Shown here: piece by piece, positions 44,727-51,759 of the stretch
Layout: every line of letters starts with the position of its first letter
How positions within the stretch are numbered: the stretch's first letter is position 1
DNA from: Hanamia caeni
GTDB taxonomy: Bacteria; Bacteroidota; Bacteroidia; Chitinophagales; Chitinophagaceae
DNA: 64,000 nt
Reading direction: 5' to 3'
Assembly (NCBI RefSeq): GCF_003721595.1
Contig: NZ_RJJR01000005.1
Location: forward strand, 1 to 64,000
The notes under the pieces: generated by a model
What the model was told of the DNA's origin: nothing
The model's database searches: none
The model's input: only the letters and a program-made list of their open reading frames with translations
Position numbers and translations under genes: made by a program

Positions 44727-44914
44727 AGTTGCCAGTGGCAGAAAAATATGAGCTTGTAATGGACTTGTGGGAAAGTATTGATAACAATTTTTTAGGAAAA
44801 GAAATGACGAGAAAAGGACTCGAAGAAGAGATTGACAAAAGGATTGAGAGAATTGAAAAAAATCCTGAGTTACTGATACCATGGGAAGAAGTGTTAAAAG
44901 AAATGAGGGATTAA
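44699..44914 (+). CDS. Antitoxin of module 2 (addiction module component)
   Basis: This 71-residue protein begins MPYNKQELFKLPVAEKYELV, like antitoxin 1. Its second half (KEMTRKGLEEEIDKRIERIE, LIPWEEVLKEM) differs. The TAA stop shares one base with the toxin 2 ATG. It presumably represses its own promoter with or without its toxin, as is usual for such modules. Confidence 0.83.
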   Translation: MPYNKQELFKLPVAEKYELVMDLWESIDNNFLGKEMTRKGLEEEIDKRIERIEKNPELLIPWEEVLKEMRD

Positions 44915-45213
44915 TGGACAGATATTCTGTTTCATTTTTTCCGGAGGCTAGAAACGAAGCGTTACAAGCATACCTGTGGTATCACGCAGAGCAACCTGGA
45001 TTAGAAAAAAAATTTCGCGAGCACTTGCGTAACAAAATTGATTCTCTAAAAGCAGATCCAAAAGCTTCCTCATTCGTTTACAAAAATGTAAGAAGTTCCA
45101 GAATGCAAATATTTCCCTACAGTGTTATTTACAGAATTTCAAATTTAAACATACAGGTAATTGCAGTATTTCATCACTCCAGAAATCCAAGGGTGTGGAA
45201 GAAAAGAATCTAA
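44914..45213 (+). CDS. RelE/ParE-type toxin of module 2
   Basis: 99 residues from ATG 44914 (MDRYSVSFFPEARNEALQAY), followed by LWYHAEQPGLEKKFREHLRN, SSRMQIFPYSVIYRISNLNI and FHHSRNPRVWKKR. It has the same fold family as toxin 1 but only distantly similar, so the two antitoxins may not cross-protect. An ATG at 44881 in this frame lies inside the antitoxin and is not favoured. The 3' end overlaps the next gene's start by 19 bp. Confidence 0.85.
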   Translation: MDRYSVSFFPEARNEALQAYLWYHAEQPGLEKKFREHLRNKIDSLKADPKASSFVYKNVRSSRMQIFPYSVIYRISNLNIQVIAVFHHSRNPRVWKKRI

Positions 45214-45983
45214 AAAATTTCAAAATTTTTCTTGATAAAAAAGTAAAAGAGTTTAATAATGTTTCTTTTATCAAAGATGATCCTGTTTGTCTGCCTCATC
45301 TTTTTACTAAAAAACAGGATATAGAAATTGCAGGTTTTTTTGCAGCTACGTTTGCGTGGGGAATTCGCAAAACCATCATCAATAAAGGAATGTCCTTATT
45401 TCAATTAATGGATAATGCTCCTTATGATTTTTGTATACATCATTCAGAAAGCGATTTAAAAAAGCTCGAAGGATTTTGCCATCGCACTTTTAATGATACA
45501 GATCTTTTATACTTCATTTCTTTTTTTAAATATCATTATTCAAAAAACAATTCCCTTGAATCCGCTTTTTTCAATAAAAAAACGTTGGGTGCAAAAGAGA
45601 TTGTGATTGAGAATGCGCTCAATTATTTCAATCAATATTTTTTTTCAATGGAGGATATTCCACGCCGCACTAAAAAACATGTTGCAGCGCCCAATAAAAA
45701 TTCAAGTTGTAAAAGGCTCAATATGTTTCTTCGCTGGATGGTTCGCCATGATAATAACGGCGTTGATTTCGGCATATGGAAAAAAATTAAACCTTCTGAT
45801 TTGATATGTCCTGTAGATTTGCATGTGGCCCGCGTATCCAGGCGATTAAACCTGCTTTCACGAAAACAAGTAGACTGGTTAGCCGCTATGGAGCTTACTG
45901 AACATCTGCGCAAGTTTGATGCGGCGGATCCTGTAAAATATGATTTTGCTTTGTTCAGTTTGGGTATTTATGAAAAATATTAA
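45195..45983 (+). CDS. TIGR02757 family protein
   Basis: This 262-residue protein has the family signature LPHLFTKKQDIEIAGFFAATFAWG, RKTIINKGMSLFQLMDNAPYDF and LNMFLRWMVRHDNNGVDFG; function is unknown. The helical, lysine/tryptophan-rich pattern resembles HhH-type DNA repair folds, but this is only an impression. Translation must start at GTG 45195, inside the toxin 2 gene. The remnant at 44554 shows that a related copy had its own ATG, so this 5' end was probably rewritten by the module insertion. Confidence 0.85.
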   Translation: MEEKNLKNFKIFLDKKVKEFNNVSFIKDDPVCLPHLFTKKQDIEIAGFFAATFAWGIRKTIINKGMSLFQLMDNAPYDFCIHHSESDLKKLEGFCHRTFNDTDLLYFISFFKYHYSKNNSLESAFFNKKTLGAKEIVIENALNYFNQYFFSMEDIPRRTKKHVAAPNKNSSCKRLNMFLRWMVRHDNNGVDFGIWKKIKPSDLICPVDLHVARVSRRLNLLSRKQVDWLAAMELTEHLRKFDAADPVKYDFALFSLGIYEKY

Positions 45984-46308
45984 TCTGCCAGTGATGGAAA
46001 AAGATATTTCTGAAGAAATTATTAATCTTTCTGGTTCATTACAACCGGCAAATAAAAGCCTGATTCGTGATAGGTTAATTGTGTTAGTGAATACGCTTAT
46101 CAATAAAGATTTTCATTCTTTAATTCAATTATTGTATCAGATTGATATAAGTGAAAATAAAATCCGTTCGTGTTTGCAAAACGATTCAGAGATACTTACT
46201 GCGGATATAATTGCAGACCTGATAATAGAAAGACAATTGCAAAAAATTGAAAGCCGAAAAATTTTCAGTTCAAAAAATGAAAAGCTTTCAAATGAAGAAA
46301 TATGGTGA
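45970..46308 (+). CDS. Conserved-looking helical protein overlapping the TIGR02757 gene
   Basis: 112 residues from ATG 45970, overlapping the preceding gene by 14 bp in another frame. The sequence (EKDISEEIINLSGSLQPANK, RLIVLVNTLINKDFHSLIQL, ADIIADLIIERQLQKIESR) is all-helical and well balanced, unlike a chance frame. No domain that I recognise. The overlap implies translational coupling with the TIGR02757 protein. Confidence 0.7.
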   Translation: MKNINLPVMEKDISEEIINLSGSLQPANKSLIRDRLIVLVNTLINKDFHSLIQLLYQIDISENKIRSCLQNDSEILTADIIADLIIERQLQKIESRKIFSSKNEKLSNEEIW

Positions 46309-46324
46309 AACAGATAACGGTCAC

Positions 46325-46342
46325 CAGTAAACGAATATTTAT
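46325..46342 (-). repeat. Copy of the 3' half of the 34-bp element, directly after the desaturase-family gene
   Basis: Minus strand: TAAATATTCGTTTACTG, immediately following the TAG stop (46345-46343). The 5' half would fall inside the coding sequence and is not conserved. Confidence 0.6.
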
Positions 46343-47035
46343 CTATAAAACCTGTTTTACCTGCCTTGAAGGCTTCTTTGTGTACATCAGCTTTTGCACT
46401 TCTTCTTTATTTTCTTTTTCTTTTTTTAAGTTGAAAGCCGTTCCAAAAATCAGGTCCCACAAATGAGAGCTGACACCAAAACCTTTTTCTTCACTTTTAT
46501 AATGATGAAGGTGATGGTTTCTCCAAATGGGCTTCATCCATTTATAACGCGGATTCCATGCATGAATGGCGTAATGCATGCTTCCATACATAAGATAGCC
46601 TAAAATAAAACCGGCGAAGAATGAAAAAGCATATTCTCTCATGGCAGAATACATCAGCAGAAAAATTAATGATGCAATAATTAGACTGGGCACCGGCGGC
46701 ATAAAAAGCCTTTGCTTGTCCCGGGGAAATTCATGATGATTTCCATGTAAGACATAACTCATCCTTTGAATTTTGGGATTGTCGCTTACCCAATGAAATA
46801 CAAATCTGTGCATAATGTATTCAAAGAATGTCCAGAAAAAAATACCGCCCAAAAAAAGCAGGGAAACCTGCACGCCGCTAAAATTGAGCTTTGTAGAAGA
46901 ATAATAAGGTAATAAAATAATTACGGGAAGATACATTGCCCAGATAACGAGTGGGTGTGTTTTTGTAAAATATTCAAGGTATTGATTCCTGAAAATTTGG
47001 GCTTGTCCTTTATTGTGAATTTTTTCGAATTTCAT
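46343..47035 (-). CDS. Fatty acid hydroxylase / sterol desaturase family membrane protein
   Basis: This 230-residue protein has about four membrane helices and the di-iron histidine clusters HRFVFH, HGNHHEFP, HYAIH and HHLHHYK, in the order and spacing of fatty acid 2-hydroxylases. In sphingolipid-making Bacteroidota such enzymes probably hydroxylate the amide-linked fatty acid; that substrate is inference. Divergent from the FAH-family gene, with 162 bp between them. Confidence 0.88.
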   Translation of the reverse strand: MKFEKIHNKGQAQIFRNQYLEYFTKTHPLVIWAMYLPVIILLPYYSSTKLNFSGVQVSLLFLGGIFFWTFFEYIMHRFVFHWVSDNPKIQRMSYVLHGNHHEFPRDKQRLFMPPVPSLIIASLIFLLMYSAMREYAFSFFAGFILGYLMYGSMHYAIHAWNPRYKWMKPIWRNHHLHHYKSEEKGFGVSSHLWDLIFGTAFNLKKEKENKEEVQKLMYTKKPSRQVKQVL

Positions 47036-47061
47036 GCTTTCTTTGTTTCAATTTCTACCCA

Positions 47062-47069
47062 CAAAAATA
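47062..47069 (-). promoter_or_regulatory. Candidate -7 promoter box for the hydroxylase-family gene (TATTTTTG)
   Basis: It matches TAnnTTTG on the minus strand, 26 bp before the ATG. No TTG at -33; A/T-rich background. Confidence 0.35.
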
Positions 47070-47197
47070 AGCGATATTTATTTCATCATTTATCACACGT
47101 TACTTTAAATATTCTTTAAATGATTGCCCTCACCTGGTATTTATTGTGGATTTGCTCCTATAAAAGTTTTTATATTGCAGCCGCAAAAAATTAATGA

Positions 47198-48202
47198 ATG
47201 AAGTTAGTTTCTTATCTGAGGGAAGATGATACGCAATTGGCGCTATTAGTAAACGGTTTTTTATTTGATATGGATAACCTCAATCCTAATTTACCTGTCA
47301 CCATCACCATGTTTCTGAATTATTGGGAGGATTCTTATCCAATAGCACATTCAGTGAATCGCTTGCTGGAAGAGGGCACCAATCGTTTCAGGGCTATCAG
47401 GCTGGAAGAAGCAGAATTAATAGCGCCGGTATCTGCACCCACCAGTTTTCGGGATGCTTATTCTTTTCGTGACCATGCAGCAATCGGCGGAAAAATCAGG
47501 AATGCCCCACTTCCTGCGGAGTTTGACCAATTTCCTGTTTTTTATTTTTCAAATCACAATACAATCACTGGCCCTGGGAATATTGTTTGTATGCCTGATC
47601 ATTTGAAAAAACTTGATTTTGAATTAGAAGTCGCTATCGTAATCTGCAAACCGGGAAAAAATATAAAAGCAGAAGAAGCAGATAATTATATTGGGGGATT
47701 TATGATTATCAATGATTTTAGCGCGCGTCAATTGCAAAGGGAAGAAATGAAATTAAATCTGGGTCCTTCCAAAGGAAAAGATTTTGCAACTGCGATAGGG
47801 CCTTGGTTGGTTACCCCTGACGAACTGGAACCATTTAAAGTTGCTCCAAAAGAAAATCATATTGGGAATGCCTACAACTTAAAAATGAAATGCAGCGTAA
47901 ATGGAGTGCAGGTTAGTGAAGGAAATCTTGCAGATATGACCTGGACCTTTGCAGAAATCATTGAACGTTGCAGCTATGGAGTCCAACTATATCCCGGCGA
48001 CATTATAGGTAGCGGCACGGTTGGAACCGGATGTTTTTTAGAACTTAATACAACTGGCAAATTGAATGACCCGCATTATGAAGAACAATGGCTGAAGGAA
48101 GGAGATGAAATTGAATTGGAAGTTGAGGCGCTTGGTAAATTGAAAAATAAAATAGTAAAGGCTGAAAGCGACTTTTCTATTTTGGATTTAAAAAAGATGT
48201 AA
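47198..48202 (+). CDS. Fumarylacetoacetate hydrolase family protein
   Basis: This 334-residue protein has the FAH-type metal site: the GPGNIVCMPDHLKKLDFELEVAIVI region with acidic ligands (E-x-E), GGFMIINDFSARQLQREEMK, GPSKGKDFATAIGPWLVT and GDIIGSGTVGTGCFLE. It resembles the bacterial fumarylacetoacetase that ends tyrosine/homogentisate breakdown, with the RDAYSFRDH motif near 85. No other homogentisate-pathway gene is present in the window, so the substrate is a family-level guess. Confidence 0.88.
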   Translation: MKLVSYLREDDTQLALLVNGFLFDMDNLNPNLPVTITMFLNYWEDSYPIAHSVNRLLEEGTNRFRAIRLEEAELIAPVSAPTSFRDAYSFRDHAAIGGKIRNAPLPAEFDQFPVFYFSNHNTITGPGNIVCMPDHLKKLDFELEVAIVICKPGKNIKAEEADNYIGGFMIINDFSARQLQREEMKLNLGPSKGKDFATAIGPWLVTPDELEPFKVAPKENHIGNAYNLKMKCSVNGVQVSEGNLADMTWTFAEIIERCSYGVQLYPGDIIGSGTVGTGCFLELNTTGKLNDPHYEEQWLKEGDEIELEVEALGKLKNKIVKAESDFSILDLKKM

Positions 48203-48282
48203 AAGATTCTGCCAGATAGAAATCCGGCATTAAATTTTAAGATTTTACCTGGCCGCTCGCAATTTATTTCGAAATACAGGAA

Positions 48283-48687
48283 TTATTCATTGTCTCTAAA
48301 TCCGGCAACACTTAAAAGAAATACAGATTCTTTTATGGCAATCACTTTGTGCGGTATGTTACGGTGAAGCGTAATTAACTCTCCTTTTTCCAGCGGATAG
48401 GTATTGCCAAGTGTTTCAAAATTAATCTTTCCTTCCAGCACCTGTACAGTTATCAAACCATTGGCGGTGTGTTCATCGATCATTGCATTTTTATGTAACG
48501 CAGTTAAAACAATGCGTATTTCATCAGATTTAAAAACAGTAATGGCATTCCGATCGCTGTTTTTCCATGCAGGCTCTTTTTTAATCTGTTTTAAGAATTC
48601 GGGGATATTGATATGCACCACCGGCGCATTCACTATTCGATCGCCCTTCGGTCTTAATTCTGTTGACTCATTTCTTTTTATTTCCAT
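48283..48687 (-). CDS. Cupin-domain protein
   Basis: This 134-residue single-domain beta-barrel has a conserved cupin core: MIDEHTANGLITVQVLEGKINFE (motif 1, with histidine) and YPLEKGELITLHRNIPHKVIA (motif 2, with histidine). Small cupins of this type bind metal or act as sensors. It is 27 bp downstream of the DUF2945 gene on the same strand. Function unknown. Confidence 0.82.
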   Translation of the reverse strand: MEIKRNESTELRPKGDRIVNAPVVHINIPEFLKQIKKEPAWKNSDRNAITVFKSDEIRIVLTALHKNAMIDEHTANGLITVQVLEGKINFETLGNTYPLEKGELITLHRNIPHKVIAIKESVFLLSVAGFRDNE

Positions 48688-48714
48688 AGTTTCAATTTTT
48701 TTTGGATGACAGGA

Positions 48715-48933
48715 TCACGTATCGCTTTTTTTTGAAAGTGCGCTTCCTTTATGAACGGCTACATGATCAGACTTGTCGCTTTTAATTTCATATTGAGGAT
48801 CATCTTTACTGGCATGATGCGTATAGCCCTTGTAATCAAAATCTGATCTGTGAATTTTTATAATCTTCCCTGAAACATGCCCTGCCTCAGAATTCCATTT
48901 TACATGATCCCCGACTTTAAACTTGCCTGCCAT
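48715..48933 (-). CDS. DUF2945 (HVA1/Tudor-like) small protein
   Basis: This 72-residue protein has the family hallmark FKVGDHVKWNSEAGHVSGKI, then GYTHHASKDDPQYEIKSDKS and HKGSAL. This short SH3-like fold is widespread in bacteria and fungi; its function is unclear. The basic start and high charge suggest a cytoplasmic protein. Probably co-transcribed with the cupin gene. Confidence 0.88.
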   Translation of the reverse strand: MAGKFKVGDHVKWNSEAGHVSGKIIKIHRSDFDYKGYTHHASKDDPQYEIKSDKSDHVAVHKGSALSKKSDT

Positions 48934-49053
48934 TTTTTATTTTTTCATGTAACAAAAATTGCTCCTGAAATGTGAGATTCAATTTAATCCGGAAATTATA
49001 TTCAGTCGCCGGTTCAAAATACAGGTAATTTTCTTCATAAATTTCTTTCTTGT

Positions 49054-49061
49054 TACTTTTG
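49054..49061 (+). promoter_or_regulatory. Candidate -7 promoter box for tkt (TACTTTTG)
   Basis: It matches TAnnTTTG, 72 bp upstream of the tkt ATG. No clear -33 TTG. Confidence 0.4.
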
Positions 49062-49133
49062 TTAAAATCAGGTGTTTAACGGCATATACTTGGAGGCAAA
49101 AACAGAAATTCAAAAAACAACTAAAAAACGAAA

Positions 49134-51131
49134 ATGGAATCAATTGAACAAAAGGGAATTAATACAGTCCGCGTTCTCTCAGCAGATGCAGTGCAGAAGG
49201 CCAATTCGGGCCACCCCGGCACGCCGATGGGGCTTGCTCCGGTGGGCGATGTACTATGGACAAAAGTGATGAATTACAATCCAAAAAATCCAAACTGGCC
49301 AAATCGTGACAGATTCGTTTTGTCAGCGGGACATGCGTGTATGCTGCAATACAGCTATCTGTATCTTACAGGATACGAAGTTTCTCTTGACGATCTTAAA
49401 AATTTCAGGCAGCTACACAGCATTGCAGCGGGCCATCCGGAATATGGATTAATGCCAGGCGTGGAAGTAACTACCGGGCCACTTGGCCAGGGCTTTGCAA
49501 ACGGCGTGGGCATGGCTATTGCTCAACAATATCTTGCCTCACGGTATAATAAGCCTGGCTTCGATTTGTTCAATTATAAAATATATGCAATCTGCAGTGA
49601 TGGTGATATTATGGAAGGCGTAAGTGCAGAATCTGCTTCTCTTGCCGGCCATTTAAAATTAGGGAACCTCATTTACATTTACGACGATAATAAAATAACT
49701 ATTGAAGGTGATACTTCGCTTGCGTTTAATGAAGATGTAGGTGAACGTTTCAGGGCTTATGGCTGGCACGTTCAATCGGTTGAAGACGGTAATGATGTGG
49801 AAGCGATTCATTCAGCAATTGTAAATGCACAAAAAGAAACAGGCCGTCCTTCACTAATAAAAGTGAGAACCCACATTGGATTTGGAAGCCCGAATAAAGT
49901 GGATACAGCATCTGCCCACGGTTCACCGTTGGGAAAAGATGAAGTAAAACTGGTGAAAGAAAATTTAGGATTTGATCCGGAGAAAAGTTTTGATATTTCT
50001 GACGAGGTGCTCAATTATTACAAAAGCAAGGGAAACGAAGGCCAGCAAAAGGAAGCAGATTGGAATAAGCTTTTTGACGGTTACAAACAAAAATATAAGG
50101 CCGAAGCTTCCGAATTTGAATTATTAAGCGCCGGAAATTTACCCGAAGGCTGGAAAGATAATCTGCCTGTATTTAAACCCGATCCCAAAGGCCTTGCAAC
50201 CAGGAAAGCCTCCGGAAAAACCTTAAATGCTATTGCGTCCAAATTGCCCTTGCTGATTGGCGGATCTGCAGATCTTTCACCTTCCACAGATACAGAATTA
50301 AATGAGTATGAATCTTTCACTGACGAAAATCATGGAGGAAGAAATTTCCATTTCGGTATTCGCGAGCATGCTATGGGAGCAGTGCTAAATGGGATAGCGC
50401 TTACTAAAGGCTTTATTCCTTTTGGAGCTACTTTTCTTATTTTTTATGATTACATGCGGCCACCAGTAAGGCTTGCCGCCATTATGAAAATAAAACCCAT
50501 ATTTATTTATACTCATGACAGCATTGGTCTCGGGGAAGATGGAACTACCCATCAGCCGGTTGAACAATTGATAGGCCTTCGCTCTGTTCCGGATCTTACA
50601 GTCATCAGGCCGGCAGATCCAAATGAAACTGCACAAGCCTGGAGAACGGCTATTGAGCACGAAGGCGGACCGGTTGCTTTGATTTTGACAAGACAGAACG
50701 TTCCAATCATTGACCAGGAAAAATACACTAAAGCTGATAACGTGGACAAAGGCGCATATATACTTTCCGATTGCGATGGCGATCCCCAGGTGATACTGAT
50801 GGCAAGCGGAAGCGAAGTTCACCTTATTGTTGAAGCACAGGAAAAATTAAAAGCAGAATCAATAAAAGCCCGCGTGGTAAGCTTTCCAAGCTGGGAATTG
50901 TTTGAGGCACAGAGCAGCGATTATAAGGAAAAAGTGTTGCCGAAAAAATTGCGTGCACGGCTTGCAGTAGAAGCCGGATCGCCGATAGGATGGTGCAAGT
51001 ATGTTACTGATGACGGCGATGTTTTGGGTATCAGCAAATTTGGCGAATCGGCTCCGGGAGAAGAAGTAATGGCTGAGTACGGCTTTACGGTCGATAATGT
51101 GGTGGCCAGGGCAAAGGCGTTATTAAAATAA
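49134..51131 (+). CDS. tkt: Transketolase
   Basis: This 665-residue thiamine-diphosphate enzyme transfers two-carbon units between sugar phosphates in the pentose phosphate pathway. It has NSGHPGTPMGLAPVGDVLW near 22-40, TGPLGQGFANGVGMA, the cofactor motif GDIMEGVSAESASLAGHLKL near 157-176 with YDDNKITIEGD, the pyrimidine-domain region GIREHAMGAVLNG, and HDSIGLGEDGTTHQPVEQL. Full length in one chain. A universal stress protein gene follows 25 bp later. Confidence 0.97.
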   Translation: MESIEQKGINTVRVLSADAVQKANSGHPGTPMGLAPVGDVLWTKVMNYNPKNPNWPNRDRFVLSAGHACMLQYSYLYLTGYEVSLDDLKNFRQLHSIAAGHPEYGLMPGVEVTTGPLGQGFANGVGMAIAQQYLASRYNKPGFDLFNYKIYAICSDGDIMEGVSAESASLAGHLKLGNLIYIYDDNKITIEGDTSLAFNEDVGERFRAYGWHVQSVEDGNDVEAIHSAIVNAQKETGRPSLIKVRTHIGFGSPNKVDTASAHGSPLGKDEVKLVKENLGFDPEKSFDISDEVLNYYKSKGNEGQQKEADWNKLFDGYKQKYKAEASEFELLSAGNLPEGWKDNLPVFKPDPKGLATRKASGKTLNAIASKLPLLIGGSADLSPSTDTELNEYESFTDENHGGRNFHFGIREHAMGAVLNGIALTKGFIPFGATFLIFYDYMRPPVRLAAIMKIKPIFIYTHDSIGLGEDGTTHQPVEQLIGLRSVPDLTVIRPADPNETAQAWRTAIEHEGGPVALILTRQNVPIIDQEKYTKADNVDKGAYILSDCDGDPQVILMASGSEVHLIVEAQEKLKAESIKARVVSFPSWELFEAQSSDYKEKVLPKKLRARLAVEAGSPIGWCKYVTDDGDVLGISKFGESAPGEEVMAEYGFTVDNVVARAKALLK

Positions 51132-51156
51132 TTATTTGCAAATCAAAATTTATTAA

Positions 51157-51633
51157 ATGAAAAAAGTACTGATAGCGCTCGATTTCAATCCTACTGCGCA
51201 GCACATCCTTGAAGCGGGTTATGAGTTGGCCAGGTCAATGGGTGCAGAGGTTACGCTGGTGCATGTAATTGCTGATTACACGTATTATTCGTCTCTTGAT
51301 TATTCCCCGATTTTGGGCTTTGATCAATTCAGCAATTTGGGCACGGTGCAGGTAGACACCGTGGCACAACTGGAAAATGCAGCAAATGAATACCTGGAAC
51401 ATTTAAAGACTCAGGTTGGAGATCCTTCCGCTAAAATTCTTATTAAAGACGGAGATGCGGGCGAGGCGATAGTGGAAGCTTCAGATAATCTGAATGTCGA
51501 TGTTATTGTTCTTGGAAGCCATAGCCGCAGAGGGCTCGATAAAATACTAATGGGAAGCGTGGCTGAAAAAGTGCTTAGGAAAAGTAAAAAGCCCTTATTT
51601 ATTATTCCTGTGAGCGAAAAAAATAAAAGCTGA
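51157..51633 (+). CDS. Universal stress protein, UspA family
   Basis: This 158-residue single-domain Usp has KKVLIALDFNPTAQHILEAG at the N-terminus and the ATP-binding signature VLGSHSRRGLDKILMGSVAEKVLRKSKKPLFIIP (G-2x-G-9x-G-S type). It likely binds ATP. Co-transcription with tkt is suggested by the 25-bp gap, and a 34-bp element follows it before acnA. Confidence 0.92.
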   Translation: MKKVLIALDFNPTAQHILEAGYELARSMGAEVTLVHVIADYTYYSSLDYSPILGFDQFSNLGTVQVDTVAQLENAANEYLEHLKTQVGDPSAKILIKDGDAGEAIVEASDNLNVDVIVLGSHSRRGLDKILMGSVAEKVLRKSKKPLFIIPVSEKNKS

Positions 51634-51677
51634 GACTTAAGAGTAAAAACGATAGCAATGGATAAGAGCCCTATTGT

Positions 51678-51711
51678 AAAATAAGAATCAACCCTATTTA
51701 TTGCCTTACTG
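51678..51711 (+). repeat. Copy of the 34-bp 3'-end element, between usp and acnA
   Basis: AAAATAAGAATC, five bases, then TATTTATTGCCTTACTG ending at 51711, followed by a run of T. It lies 44 nt after the usp stop and 48 nt before the acnA start. Confidence 0.75.
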
Positions 51712-51759
51712 TTTTTTTTAAATAAAATTAATTCTAATCGCATTCAAACCAATTTAATT

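Noticed and set aside
47062..47095. Sequence resembling the 34-bp element in the divergent gap before the FAH-family gene
   Set aside because: It lacks TTTACTG, has altered spacing, and lies upstream rather than downstream of genes.
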